The notes: generated by a model not told the origin, from the sequence alone. DNA of 64,000 nt from Streptomyces platensis (GCF_008704855.1 NZ_CP023691.1:4960001-5024000); one strand, 5' to 3'. Positions 18,240-27,174 are shown, counted from the stretch's first letter. Numbers and translations: made by a program.

Positions 18240-19355
18240 TCAGGCCCTGAGGTGGTTGCCCAGCCACTCCAGGGCGGCGGGGATCTCGCGGCGCCAGGTG
18301 TTGAAGTTGTGGCCGCCGCTGTCGAGGATGATCGACGAGACCCGGCTCGGCGACTTCGTCTGCTCGATGAACCGCAGCGTCTGCTGGTAATTCCCCTCGC
18401 CCTGCTTGCTACTGGTGACCAGCAGGTTCACCGGAGGCGCGGGCAGGTGCCGCTGACGCCACAGCAGATTGTTCTCGCGCTCCAGCTGCCGGTTGCCGTT
18501 GAAGAGGTCGCCGGTGGTGGCGTCCCGCGGGGCCTTGTAGGCGCCGGAGAGGGCGACGGCGCTGGAGTACGCCTCGGGGTGGCGCATGGTCATCTTCAGC
18601 GCGCAGTAGCCGCCGGTGGAGTCACCCACGACCCCCCAGCTCTTGGCCTCGCGGCCTATTCGGTAGTGCTCGGAGATATCCGCGCGCAGGTCCTTTGTGA
18701 AGAAGGTCTCGGTCTGCGGGCCGTTCGGTATGTCCATGCACTCCGTGTCGCGCGGCGGTGCGACGGTCGGGCGCATCATGACCAGGACGGTCGGCCGCAT
18801 CTTCTGCTTCTTGAGCAGTTCGTGCTGGGTCTGCGGGAAATGCAGCTTTTTGTAGAGCGCCTCGGCGGTGCCGGGGTAGCCGGTGAGCACCAGGGCCGCC
18901 GGGAATTTCTTCTGGGCGTATTTCTTCTGGAAGTACTGCGGCGGCAGATAGACATACGCGGGGCTGGCGATCTGCGAGTGTTCGCCGCGGACCAGCACCT
19001 TGTCGATCCGGCCGCCGGTCGCCGGCCGGGAGCCGTTCTGTACGCTGACCCGCTCGGTGCCCAGCATCCGCAGCTTGGTGCCGCCCGGTCCGGTCTGGTA
19101 GTCGGTCACCACGCCCGGTTCCTGCTCCTGGCCGAGGAGGTCGGCCCAGGACGCGTAGAAACCGAAGGAATTGTTGGCGTACAGACCGATCGCGGCGAAA
19201 AGGGAGAGCTGCGTCGCCACCAGGAGCCCGATGCGCCCGAGCACCGTGCGCCAGTTCCCCTGGGAGAGGCGCGGCCAGAGCCAAACGGTGAGGACGAACA
19301 GTGCCACCGCGACGAGGACGGCAAGAAGCAGCACTTTCTGACTGGTGAGACCCAT
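18240..19355 (-). CDS. Membrane-anchored esterase of the alpha/beta-hydrolase (esterase D / antigen 85-like) family
   Basis: The 371-residue protein starts with two hydrophobic segments (LLLAVLVAVALFVLTVWLW and IGLLVATQLSLFAAIGLY) followed by an exported alpha/beta-hydrolase domain. The nucleophile elbow is GDSTGGYCA; SGGHNFNTWRREIP supplies the catalytic histidine. This layout resembles putative esterases and mycolyltransferase-like proteins of actinobacteria; the true substrate is unknown. I chose the ATG at 19355 because CGGAAGAAAG precedes it; a start 30 bp further out at 19385 is possible. It is divergent from the DUF2156 membrane gene across 141 bp, so both may serve the cell envelope. 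Confidence 0.87.
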   Translation of the reverse strand: MGLTSQKVLLLAVLVAVALFVLTVWLWPRLSQGNWRTVLGRIGLLVATQLSLFAAIGLYANNSFGFYASWADLLGQEQEPGVVTDYQTGPGGTKLRMLGTERVSVQNGSRPATGGRIDKVLVRGEHSQIASPAYVYLPPQYFQKKYAQKKFPAALVLTGYPGTAEALYKKLHFPQTQHELLKKQKMRPTVLVMMRPTVAPPRDTECMDIPNGPQTETFFTKDLRADISEHYRIGREAKSWGVVGDSTGGYCALKMTMRHPEAYSSAVALSGAYKAPRDATTGDLFNGNRQLERENNLLWRQRHLPAPPVNLLVTSSKQGEGNYQQTLRFIEQTKSPSRVSSIILDSGGHNFNTWRREIPAALEWLGNHLRA

Positions 19356-19496
19356 GTGGTGCTTTCTTCCGGGCGGCCGGGCCATCCGTACCGCTAGTGG
19401 AACCCCGAGCCCTGAAACGCCGTCATACAGGGCGCAAAAAGTCCAGATGCTGCGACAAGGCTCGCACGTTCTCTCGACCGGGGCGACGGGAAAGTG

Positions 19497-21344
19497 ATGT
19501 CTGACAGGCTAGATGGCGAAAAGTCGGAGACGGTTGCGTGGCGTGGACCACGCTGGCTCCGTGGACCGCGGCCCGAAGCGGTGCCGCGGATCGTCGGTAC
19601 GGCCGGCGTGGTCGTCGGCCTGCTGAACCTGGCGGCAGGGGTGTTCCCGCGGTTCCGGCACAGCCGGATGCACGCCCTGGCGGAGGTGCTGCCGGGCGCG
19701 GTGAGCCCGCTGGCCGCCGCCGCCTCCATCGTCGTCGGCATCCTGCTGCTCCTTCTGGCCCACGGGCTCAAGCGGCGTAAGCGGCGGGCCTGGGGAGCGG
19801 CCGTGGCGCTGCTGCCGGTGGGGATCGCCGCCCAGCTGGTCTACCGCCACTCCGTGTTCGGGGCGGTGCTCTCGCTGGCGCTGCTGGTGTTCCTGGTGTG
19901 GCACCGGCGGGAGTTCGCGGCCCTGCCCGACCCGCGCAGCCGCTGGAAGGCGCTGGCCAACCTCGTCGTCCTCGGCGGGGTCAGCTTCGGCATCGGCCTG
20001 GTCATCGTCAGCTCGCACCCCCACAAGACCATTGGCTCGCCCTCCCTCTGGGAGCGCGCCGAGCACGTCCTGTGGGGCCTGTTCGGCTTCGAGGGCCCGG
20101 TCGCCTACACCCACCACGTCGACTACACCGTCGGCTACTCGCTCGGAGCGCTCGGCCTGCTGACCGTCGCCACCACCGCGTACCTCGCCTTCCGGCCCGA
20201 GCACCCGGCGGCCCGGCTGACCGACGAGGACGAGGAGCAGCTGCGCGCCCTGCTCGACCGGCACGGCGCCCGGGACTCGCTCGGCTACTTCGCGCTGCGC
20301 CGCGACAAGGGCGCGGTCTTCTCCCCGACCGGCAAGGCCGCGGTCTGCTACCGGGTGATCTCCGGTGTGATGCTCGCCAGCGGCGACCCGATCGGCGATG
20401 TGGAGGCCTGGCCGGGCGCCATCGAGCGCTTCATGGAGGAGGCGAAGGCGCACTCCTGGACCCCGGCGGTCACCGGTTGCAGCGAGACCGGCGGCCAGGT
20501 GTGGACCCGGGAGACCGGCATGGACGCGCTGGAACTCGGCGACGAGGCGATCGTGGACGTCGCCGACTTCACCCTCACCGGCCGCGCGATGCGCAACGTA
20601 CGGCAGATGGTCAAGCGCATCGAGCGCAACGGCTACGAGACGCGGGTGCGGCGGGTGCGCGACCTGGCACCGGACGAGCTGGCGCAGCTCCAGAAGGCCG
20701 CGGACGCCTGGCGGGACACCGACACCGAGCGCGGCTTCTCCATGGCGCTGGGCCGGATCGACGCGGTGGCCGACGGTGACGCGGTGATCGCCACCGCGCA
20801 TCTGAAGGCGGCCGAGGGCGAGGAGCCCGGCCCGTTCGGCGACCTCAAGGCGATGCAGCACTTCGTGCCGTGGGGCGACAGCGGGATCTCCCTGGAGCTG
20901 ATGCGGCGCGACCGCAGCGCCGACCCCGGGATGAACGAACTGCTGATCGTCGCCGCGCTTCAGGCCGCCCCGGACCTCAAGATCAAGCAGGTCTCGCTGA
21001 ACTTCGCGGTCTTCCGCTCCTCTCTGGAGCGCGGCGAGAAGCTCGGCGCGGGGCCGGTCATCCGGGTCTGGCGCGGGATGCTGATCTTCCTGTCCCGCTG
21101 GTACCAGATCGAGTCGCTGTACAAGTTCAACGACAAGTTCCGGCCGCGCTGGGAGCCCCGCTTCGTGGTCTTCCGCAACAGCCGCGACATCCCCCGGATC
21201 GGCCTGGCGGCGCTCCAGGCCGAGGGCTATCTGGAGCTGGGGCTGCCGCGCGTACTGCGGCGCCGGAAGAGCGTCGAGCCGCGGCCGTGCGCGCATGTGC
21301 CGCGGCCGGCCGCCGCGCCGGAAGCGGTCGAGCGGGCCGCCTGA
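19497..21344 (+). CDS. DUF2156 membrane protein, phosphatidylglycerol lysyltransferase-like
   Basis: This 615-residue protein has about six hydrophobic segments in its first 220 residues, then a soluble DUF2156/LPG-synthetase C-terminal domain from about residue 245. Recognisable blocks are DSLGYFALRRDKGAVF, LASGDPIGD, MRNVRQMVKRIERNGYE, and PGMNELLIVAALQAAP near the end. MprF-type proteins use lysyl- or alanyl-tRNA to aminoacylate membrane lipid and reduce sensitivity to cationic peptides. This member lacks the full eight-helix flippase half of MprF and no LysRS domain is fused, so the aminoacyl donor is uncertain. Start ATG 19497 follows GGGAAAG. Confidence 0.85.
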   Translation: MSDRLDGEKSETVAWRGPRWLRGPRPEAVPRIVGTAGVVVGLLNLAAGVFPRFRHSRMHALAEVLPGAVSPLAAAASIVVGILLLLLAHGLKRRKRRAWGAAVALLPVGIAAQLVYRHSVFGAVLSLALLVFLVWHRREFAALPDPRSRWKALANLVVLGGVSFGIGLVIVSSHPHKTIGSPSLWERAEHVLWGLFGFEGPVAYTHHVDYTVGYSLGALGLLTVATTAYLAFRPEHPAARLTDEDEEQLRALLDRHGARDSLGYFALRRDKGAVFSPTGKAAVCYRVISGVMLASGDPIGDVEAWPGAIERFMEEAKAHSWTPAVTGCSETGGQVWTRETGMDALELGDEAIVDVADFTLTGRAMRNVRQMVKRIERNGYETRVRRVRDLAPDELAQLQKAADAWRDTDTERGFSMALGRIDAVADGDAVIATAHLKAAEGEEPGPFGDLKAMQHFVPWGDSGISLELMRRDRSADPGMNELLIVAALQAAPDLKIKQVSLNFAVFRSSLERGEKLGAGPVIRVWRGMLIFLSRWYQIESLYKFNDKFRPRWEPRFVVFRNSRDIPRIGLAALQAEGYLELGLPRVLRRRKSVEPRPCAHVPRPAAAPEAVERAA

Positions 21345-21467
21345 CGAAGGCCCCGCCGGCCGGTCGGCCGGGCCCTCCCGCAGGGCCTCCGACGGGCCGG
21401 CGCCCCTGAAGTCCCCGCATGCGGTGGCCGCAATCCGGCCGGTCGGCACACGGCCTACGCTGGTGCC

Positions 21468-22379
21468 ATGAGTACCTTGCGTGGCCGGGTGGCCGGACTG
21501 CCGGACTGGGAACGCTGCGCGGTGATGGGCGTCGTCAATGTGACGCCCGATTCGTTCTCCGACGGCGGCGACTGGTTCGACACCGAACTCGCCGTCAAAC
21601 ACGGTCTCGACCTGGTGGCGCAGGGCGCCGACATGGTGGACGTGGGCGGCGAGTCGACCCGGCCGGGCGCGGCGCGGGTGGACGAGGCCGAGGAGCTGCG
21701 CCGGGTCGTTCCGGTCGTCCGGGAGCTGGCCGCGGCCGGTGCCGTGGTCTCCGTGGACACCATGCGGGCCGCGGTCGCCGAGCAGGCCGTGGCGGCCGGG
21801 GCGCGGCTGGTCAACGACGTCAGCGGCGGCGCCGCCGACCCGGCGATGGTGCCGGTGGTGGCCGCCCACCAGGTCCCGTTCGTCGTGATGCACTGGCGCG
21901 GCCAGTCCATCGACATGAACAACCGCGCCGTCTACGGGGACGTGGTCGCCGAGGTCGTCGACGAGCTCGGGCAGAGCATGGAGCGTGCGGTGTCCGGCGG
22001 TATCGACCCGGACCGGATCGTGATCGACCCCGGCCTGGGCTTCGCCAAGGAGGCCGGGCACGATCTCGCGCTGATCGCCCGGCTGGCGCGGCTGCGGGCG
22101 CTGGGCCGCCCGCTCCTGGTGGCCGCATCGAGGAAACGGTTCCTGGGCAGGGTGCTGGCAGGTGGCGAGGGAGCCGCCCCACCGCCGGCCCGGGAGCGGG
22201 ATGCCGCGACGGCGGCGGTGTCGGCGATCGTGGCGCGAGAGGGGGCCTGGGCGGTGCGGGTGCACGAGGTCAGGGCGAGCGCGGACGCGGTACGGGTGGC
22301 CCGTGCCGTGGAGAGCGCGGCAGCGGCCGGCAGCAGTGAAGCGAGCGGGACGACGGCGAACACGACGGGAACGGTGTGA
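21468..22379 (+). CDS. folP: Dihydropteroate synthase
   Basis: The 303-residue TIM-barrel enzyme condenses 6-hydroxymethyl-7,8-dihydropterin pyrophosphate with p-aminobenzoate; it is the sulfonamide target. Signatures are MGVVNVTPDSFSDGG (19-33), VDVGGESTRPGA, the VVSVDTMRA strand, LVNDVSGG, and the pterin-binding VAASRKRFLG. The C-terminus has a short Ser/Ala/Thr-rich extension. The stop overlaps the next start by four bases (GTGA), implying translational coupling into an NTF2-like gene, folB and folK. There is no close terminator upstream; the gene has its own gap of 123 bp after the DUF2156 gene. Confidence 0.96.
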   Translation: MSTLRGRVAGLPDWERCAVMGVVNVTPDSFSDGGDWFDTELAVKHGLDLVAQGADMVDVGGESTRPGAARVDEAEELRRVVPVVRELAAAGAVVSVDTMRAAVAEQAVAAGARLVNDVSGGAADPAMVPVVAAHQVPFVVMHWRGQSIDMNNRAVYGDVVAEVVDELGQSMERAVSGGIDPDRIVIDPGLGFAKEAGHDLALIARLARLRALGRPLLVAASRKRFLGRVLAGGEGAAPPPARERDAATAAVSAIVAREGAWAVRVHEVRASADAVRVARAVESAAAAGSSEASGTTANTTGTV

Positions 22380-22864
22380 GCGGCTTGGGCCCGCAGACGG
22401 ACATCGAACTGGTCGAGCAGGCGAACACCACCCTGTACGAGACCATCGAGCGCGGTGATCACGAGGCGCTGTCCGGACTGTGGCTGGACGGCCAGGTGAG
22501 TGTGGTCCACCCCGGGTGGCCGGTGTTGCGGGGGCGCGGCGAGGTGCTGCGCTCGTACGCCCTGATCATGGCGAACACCGAGTACATCCAGTTCTTCCTC
22601 ACGGATGTGGAGATCGACGTCGTCGGGGACACCGCGCTGGTGACCTGCACCGAGAACATCCTCAGCGGCGGGCCCGCCGAGGACGACGGCTCGGTGGGGC
22701 CGCTGATCGGCCAGCTGGTCGTGGCGACCAATGTCTTCCGGCGTACGGAGGACGGCTGGCGGGTGTGGTCGCACCACGGCTCTCCGGTGCTGGCGGACCG
22801 CGACGACGAGGACGAGGACGACGAGGGCGGGGGAGCCGGCGAGGGCGGCGAGGAGGCCCTCTGA
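22376..22864 (+). CDS. NTF2-like (SnoaL/DUF4440-type) protein embedded in the fol operon
   Basis: The 162-residue protein has the small alpha+beta-barrel pattern of the NTF2-like superfamily. An N-terminal helix TTLYETIERGDHEALSGLW is followed by VSVVHPGWPVLRGRGEVLRSY and a strand pair ending GWRVWSHHGSPV. Such proteins are often enzymes or ligand binders; the function is not established. The tail after residue 140 is strongly acidic (DRDDEDEDDEGGG). Its GTG start overlaps the folP stop, so it is translated with folP, and folB follows after a 472-bp gap. The position suggests a role in pterin metabolism, but this is only inference. Confidence 0.85.
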   Translation: MSGLGPQTDIELVEQANTTLYETIERGDHEALSGLWLDGQVSVVHPGWPVLRGRGEVLRSYALIMANTEYIQFFLTDVEIDVVGDTALVTCTENILSGGPAEDDGSVGPLIGQLVVATNVFRRTEDGWRVWSHHGSPVLADRDDEDEDDEGGGAGEGGEEAL

Positions 22865-23336
22865 GCGCCTTCCCGGGAGCCAGGGGACCCGGGACCGGGG
22901 AAGCCGGGGCGGGGGCGGGAGCCCGGGAGCCGAGGTCGGGGGCCGGACCGGCGGACCCCGCGCGGGCCGGTGTGAGGCTTGCCATGGCCCCCCGCCCTTG
23001 CGTCCGGGGCGAGGGCCTGCGCGGCCGTCAGGGGCGGGCGTCAGCCATCCGGATGAGGGCGCACCCGTTCGAGCCAAGTGCGGCACGGGTAGGGGTGGGG
23101 CGTGGGCAGGGGGGTAAGAGGGCCGCGCGGACGATCTCCCGGCCCGCTGGCTGTTGCCCGCCAGGCAGCGCCTAGCAGCAGGACGGGGTCTTGTCCATAG
23201 CCCCCGTGGGCGAGGACTGCCGGTACTCGAAGGTAGATTCGACGGCGGGGCAGTGTTGCCGGATCGCTCCGGCGGCTGCCCGGAATCCGACGAACAGTGG
23301 CGCCAGAGGTGCCGTGGACCAGTGGGAGTGATTCGC
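22865..23336. other. 472-bp gap without a recognised gene, upstream of folB
   Basis: No frame here has convincing codon bias or a recognisable product. The first third is G-rich and low in complexity. The last 170 bp is of more mixed composition and may hold the folB promoter, but I see no clear -10/-35 pair. Confidence 0.6.
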
Positions 23337-23696
23337 GTGGATCGTGTCGCGCTGCGTGGGCTGAAGGCCCGAGGCCACCACGGGGTGTTTCCCCGGGAGC
23401 GCGAGGAGGGCCAGACCTTCATCGTCGACGTGGTGCTCGGTCTGGACACCCGCCAGGCCGCGGCGAGCGACGATCTCGCGAAGACCGTGCACTACGGCGT
23501 CGTGGCCGAGGAGGTGGTGGCCGTCGTCCAGGGCGAGCCCGTCGACCTCATCGAGACCCTGGCTGAGCGCATCGCCGAGCAGTGCCTCAAGCACGAGGGC
23601 GTGCAGGAGGTGGAGGTGGTGGTGCACAAGCCCGACGCGCCGATCACCGTCCCCTTCGACGACGTGACCATCACCATCACTCGGAGCCGAGTATGA
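23337..23696 (+). CDS. folB: Dihydroneopterin aldolase
   Basis: This 119-residue protein makes 6-hydroxymethyl-7,8-dihydropterin from dihydroneopterin. Visible landmarks are RVALRGLKARGHHGVFPRERE at the N-terminus, carrying the GxHGxxxxE loop, TVHYGVVAEEVVAVVQGEPVDLIETLAERIA in the middle with the catalytic tyrosine and the E in LIETLAE, and VHKPDAPI near the C-terminus with the conserved lysine. GTG 23337 follows GTGGGAGTG. The stop overlaps the folK start (ATGA), so the two are translationally coupled. Confidence 0.96.
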   Translation: MDRVALRGLKARGHHGVFPREREEGQTFIVDVVLGLDTRQAAASDDLAKTVHYGVVAEEVVAVVQGEPVDLIETLAERIAEQCLKHEGVQEVEVVVHKPDAPITVPFDDVTITITRSRV

Positions 23697-24340
23697 AGTC
23701 CACCCGCCACCCGACCACCACTCCGCACGGGGCCGCCGCCGGGCATCCCGGTATGGGTGACCCGACCGTGCAGCCGGTGCCCGCCTCCGTAGTGGAGCAG
23801 GTGGACGCCGCCGATGTGACGCTCTCCAACCCCAAACGCGCCGTGATCTCCCTCGGCAGCAATCTCGGCAACCGCCTGGAGACCCTCCAGGGCGCCGTGG
23901 ACGCGCTGGAGGACACTCCCGGGCTGCGGGTCAAGGCCGTCTCCCCGGTCTACGAGACCGTGCCGTGGGGCGTGGACCCCGGCTCCCAGCCGTCGTACTT
24001 CAACGCCGTGGTGCTGATCAAGACGACGCTGCCGCCGTCCTCCCTCCTGGAGCGCGGGCAGGCGATCGAGGAGGCCTTCGAGCGGGTCCGCGACGAGCGC
24101 TGGGGCCCGCGCACCATCGACGTCGACATCCTGGCGTATCAGGACGTGGTCTCCGACGACCCGCGGCTGACGCTGCCGCACCCGCGCGCCCATGAGCGGG
24201 CGTTCGTGCTGGTGCCGTGGCACGACATCGACCCCGAGGCCGTGGTCCCCGGGCGCGGTGCGGTGTCCGAACTGCTGTCCGCCGTGGGCAGCGACGGCGT
24301 GGAACCGCGGGCGGACCTGGAACTGCGGCTGCCGGAGTAG
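23693..24340 (+). CDS. folK: 2-amino-4-hydroxy-6-hydroxymethyldihydropteridine pyrophosphokinase
   Basis: This 215-residue enzyme transfers pyrophosphate from ATP to 6-hydroxymethyl-dihydropterin, preparing the FolP substrate. The core starts near residue 50 with AVISLGSNLGNR. It carries YETVPWG, YFNAVVLIKT, the metal-binding RWGPRTIDVDIL with paired aspartates, and LPHPRAHERAFVLVPW. The first 48 residues are a disordered His/Pro-rich extension not found in E. coli FolK. The ATG overlaps the folB stop. A DUF3180 membrane gene follows. Confidence 0.96.
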   Translation: MKSTRHPTTTPHGAAAGHPGMGDPTVQPVPASVVEQVDAADVTLSNPKRAVISLGSNLGNRLETLQGAVDALEDTPGLRVKAVSPVYETVPWGVDPGSQPSYFNAVVLIKTTLPPSSLLERGQAIEEAFERVRDERWGPRTIDVDILAYQDVVSDDPRLTLPHPRAHERAFVLVPWHDIDPEAVVPGRGAVSELLSAVGSDGVEPRADLELRLPE

Positions 24341-24463
24341 TCGTTAAGGTTGCGGGTCGGCTCCCTGCGGGATGCATCCGTACGGACCGGACGAGGCGGC
24401 CAGGACGACAAGGACGGCCGTGACGGCAGGGAAGGTCATGACGGCGCGAGGGGCGATCGCTCG

Positions 24464-24955
24464 GTGAAGCAGCTACACATCAAGGTGCTGGTCGGGCTGT
24501 TTCTGGCGGCCGGGGTGCTGGCCTGGGGCGGCGCCCGGCTGTGGGATTCGTTCGGCACCCTGCCCAGCGTTCCGGTGGCCGCCCCGATCGTGCTGGCACT
24601 GATCGCCGCGGTGCTCGCCGCCACCGCGTTCTCGTTCCGCTCGCGGCTGCGCGCCCAGCGCGAGCGCCGGCCGGACGCCAAGGGCGTCGAGCCGCTGGTG
24701 GCCGCCCGTGCGGTGGTCTTCGGGCAGGCCAGCGCGCTGGTGGCGGCGCTGGTCGCGGGGCTGTACGGCGGTGTCGGCGTCTTTCTGCTGACCGCCGGGC
24801 TCGATGTCGCACCGCGCCGGGACCAGGCGATCTACGCCGGGCTGTCGGTGCTCGCCGGGGCCGCGGTGGTCGCCGCGGCGATCTTCCTGGAGCGGGTGTG
24901 CAAGCTGCCCGACGACGACGGCAACGGGAACGGCGGGGTCGACGCGGCGGTGTGA
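24464..24955 (+). CDS. DUF3180 integral membrane protein
   Basis: The 163-residue protein has four predicted membrane segments: VLVGLFLAAGVLAWGGARLW, VPVAAPIVLALIAAVLAATAF, FGQASALVAALVAGLYGGVGVFLL, and YAGLSVLAGAAVVAAAIFL. The central LVAARAVVFGQASALVAAL region is the mark of DUF3180. It regularly sits directly after folK in actinobacteria, suggesting a link with the fol operon, but no activity is known. GTG 24464 gives VKQLHIKVLVG; an upstream frame extension is low complexity. The C-terminal tail is short and acidic/Gly-rich. Confidence 0.88.
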   Translation: MKQLHIKVLVGLFLAAGVLAWGGARLWDSFGTLPSVPVAAPIVLALIAAVLAATAFSFRSRLRAQRERRPDAKGVEPLVAARAVVFGQASALVAALVAGLYGGVGVFLLTAGLDVAPRRDQAIYAGLSVLAGAAVVAAAIFLERVCKLPDDDGNGNGGVDAAV

Positions 24956-24989
24956 CGCCGGGCGGGGCCGGGGGCGCCCCGGATACCGC

Positions 24990-25220
24990 ACACGGGTGCA
25001 GATCCCGGCCCATCGCGAGCCGTATGAACCGGCCCTGGAGAAGGCCAGGCCGATGTCCTTCCGGGATACGCCTCCGCTCTCGCCGCATTCCTCCATGCGA
25101 AGGAGACGCGGAGGGGAACGGCGGTAAGGCGAAGCCCGTGGCAAGGCCGGCGGCGAACGGCTCAAGTCCGCGGATGCCGCGCAGGCTTATGCGGCGTTCG
25201 GGAATCTGGTGAAGAAGTAA
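24990..25220 (+). pseudogene. Possible frameshifted remnant of a small gene
   Basis: Three successive frames read like one protein. From about 24995 comes VQIPAHREPYEPALEKAR; one frame over, VLPGYASALAAFLHAKETR (from about 25053); and after a further shift GGERLKSADAAQAYAAFG followed by NLVKK and a TAA stop at 25218. No start codon or ribosome site is seen. The helical, Ala/Lys-rich character and clean ending suggest a decayed coding sequence filling the 329-bp gap between DUF3180 and the next gene. It could instead be chance or a sequencing error. Confidence 0.3.
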
Positions 25221-25284
25221 CCAGCGTGAAACGGATCGGCGTGCGTGCCCCCATAGGTCCCGCACGCACGGTAAGTTTCTGGCC

Positions 25285-26532
25285 ATGCCACGAGGACGCC
25301 ACCGCCAATCACCACCCCTCCACCGGCTGCTTCCTCCCGCGACGGTCGCCGGTGCGTCACTCGCCTGCGCCGCGGGCGCGTGGTTTGTCGGCGACGATCT
25401 GGTGCAACGGGTGCTCGCCGCGGGCGCGGCCGCCGCCGCACTGACCGGCGCCGTCCTTCTGCGGACCTGGGACCGTACGGCCGGCCGGCAGGTCGCCGAA
25501 CTCAACCGCGCCCGGGTGCGCGACGAGTGGCGTACCGAGGAGCGGATAGCCGAGCTCGAAACGGACGTCGAGGAATCCCGCGAGATCCGGGCCGGCCTGG
25601 AGGCCAAACTGCGCGCCAAGCGCACGGAGTTGGCCCGGCTGCGCAGTGAACACGCCGATCTGCTCCGCCGATACGCCACCGCCGAGACCGAGCGGGCCAG
25701 CGCTCTGGAGGGCCGCCGGCTGCTCGCCATCGAGGCCGCCGCGCCCGCCAAGGCCCTGCCGGCCGTCGGCGGTCTCTCCCTGGCACTCCACGCGTCGCCC
25801 AAGCTCGCGACCCGGCACCCCAGTTCCCCCCTGCGCTCGGACAAGGGCGACGGCCCCGCGCAGGGCGGAGCGCCGCGTGCGGGGGCGGCCACCGTCCCGG
25901 CCCGGCGCGCGCCCGCCACGACCCCGGACCGCCCGGCCCCCGCCACCTTCGCGCAGGCCGACCAGGCGCTGCGCCGGCTGGCGCGCAACGCCGCCCGGCA
26001 GCGCGCCGCCCAGAAGGCCGCGCAGCTGTCGAAGAACGGTGCCGGGGCCGCCCGCTCCGGACCGCCGGCCCCCCATGACGGGTGCGGCCGGGACGGTGAG
26101 AAGGGCCGGGGGAAGGCCCCGGCGGCGGCCGCACAGCGTACGGGCGAGGCCGGCCCGGCCCGTACGGCCACCGCCGCCGGACCCGCGCTCCGCCCGGTGC
26201 CGGCCACCGCCGCTGCCATCGTCCCGTCCCGTCCTGCCCCGTCCCGTCCCGCCGCGTCCCGTGAGACGGGCGGCTTCGACTTCTTCGGCAACGCGACCGA
26301 CGCCGGCCCCCAGCAGCCGACCGCCCCGCTGGAGGAGGATCTGGCGGACGTCGTCGGAGAAGAGGCCCTCGCCGAACAGTCGGCCCGCACGCAGCCCGCG
26401 GAGCCCGCCGCGGCCGAGGACACGCAGACCGACGGGGCGACGACCGCCGGCAGCGGCGAGGTCATCGACCTGACCGCCCACGACGAAACCGAACAACTCG
26501 ACCTCGCCCCCCTGCGCACTGCCATCTCCTGA
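25285..26532 (+). CDS. Hypothetical membrane protein with coiled coil
   Basis: Not recognised beyond its architecture. The 415-residue product starts with a basic segment and two hydrophobic stretches (TVAGASLACAAGAWFVG and VLAAGAAAAALTGAVLL, about 19-56). A long coiled coil with heptad-like REWRTEERIAELETDVEESRE and LEAKLRAKRTELARLRSEH runs over about 75-150. The remainder is Pro/Ala-rich and probably disordered, containing a run of CGTCC-type repeats (about 26218-26260), and ends with an acidic segment. The topology suggests a membrane-tethered cytoplasmic coiled-coil protein, perhaps in cell-envelope organisation. The ribosome site before ATG 25285 is weak. Confidence 0.75.
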   Translation: MPRGRHRQSPPLHRLLPPATVAGASLACAAGAWFVGDDLVQRVLAAGAAAAALTGAVLLRTWDRTAGRQVAELNRARVRDEWRTEERIAELETDVEESREIRAGLEAKLRAKRTELARLRSEHADLLRRYATAETERASALEGRRLLAIEAAAPAKALPAVGGLSLALHASPKLATRHPSSPLRSDKGDGPAQGGAPRAGAATVPARRAPATTPDRPAPATFAQADQALRRLARNAARQRAAQKAAQLSKNGAGAARSGPPAPHDGCGRDGEKGRGKAPAAAAQRTGEAGPARTATAAGPALRPVPATAAAIVPSRPAPSRPAASRETGGFDFFGNATDAGPQQPTAPLEEDLADVVGEEALAEQSARTQPAEPAAAEDTQTDGATTAGSGEVIDLTAHDETEQLDLAPLRTAIS

Positions 26533-26694
26533 TCCGGCCGCACAGGTCGACGGCACAGCGGCCCGACGTCACCCGGCCCCGGAGCGTTCCGAAGCTCCGG
26601 GGCCGGACCGTTTCCGGGGGCTGTCGCGCGAGGTGGCGGCGGCTCGCTGTCCACAGGGTGTGGATGGCCTGCGTACGGGCGGGAAGACCGCGTA

Positions 26695-27174
26695 CTAGAC
26701 CTTGCGGCGCTCCGGTGCGAACGGGGTGCCGCTCGCCAGTCCCCGCCGGCCGATGGCGAGCGCCTCGCCCAGGAAGCTGACGCCGATGGCCAGTTGGACG
26801 GGGCGGGCGTACTCATGCATCCCCATCCTCGCCGCCAGCAGGCCGAAACCGGCCATGGCGAGCAGGGAGAGCAGGGCGGCGAGGAAGGTACGGCCCGTAT
26901 AGCGCTGCCACAGGACGCCGTCCCGGGCGGACAGCTGGACGGTGGCGCCCCGGAGCGCACCGAGCGCACCGCCGAGGAGGGCGCCGGCGGTGGCCCAGGT
27001 GATGTCGGTGCCGGTCACGCCCTCGGTTTTGGTCAGGGTGAAGACGCCGATGGCGATGAGGACGGCCGGTGGTACGAACAGCTCGCGGGCGTTGACCGCT
27101 TCGCCCCGCAGTCGCTTGATGATCACGGCGATGACGCCGGCAAGGATGAGCGCGGTGAGCAGCCAGCCATTCAT
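26695..27174 (-). CDS. Hypothetical integral membrane protein
   Basis: The 159-residue protein has four to five hydrophobic segments: WLLTALILAGVIAVIIKRL, LFVPPAVLIAIGVFTLT, WATAGALLGGALGALRGATV, FLAALLSLLAMAGFGLLAA, and VQLAIGVSFLGEALAIGRRG. I do not recognise a family with confidence; the pattern is loosely like DUF1453/CcdC-type proteins. ATG 27174 is preceded by AGGGGG. It is divergent from a TetR gene and shares a 128-bp AT-rich control region with two operator-like repeats, so it is the likely target of that regulator. Confidence 0.82.
   Translation of the reverse strand: MNGWLLTALILAGVIAVIIKRLRGEAVNARELFVPPAVLIAIGVFTLTKTEGVTGTDITWATAGALLGGALGALRGATVQLSARDGVLWQRYTGRTFLAALLSLLAMAGFGLLAARMGMHEYARPVQLAIGVSFLGEALAIGRRGLASGTPFAPERRKV

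Noticed and set aside
19509..22265. Very long minus-strand open frame (918 codons)
   Set aside because: It lies antisense to the DUF2156 gene and folP, both with clear family motifs. Its translation is His/Arg/Gly-rich low complexity, typical of the complement of GC-rich coding DNA.
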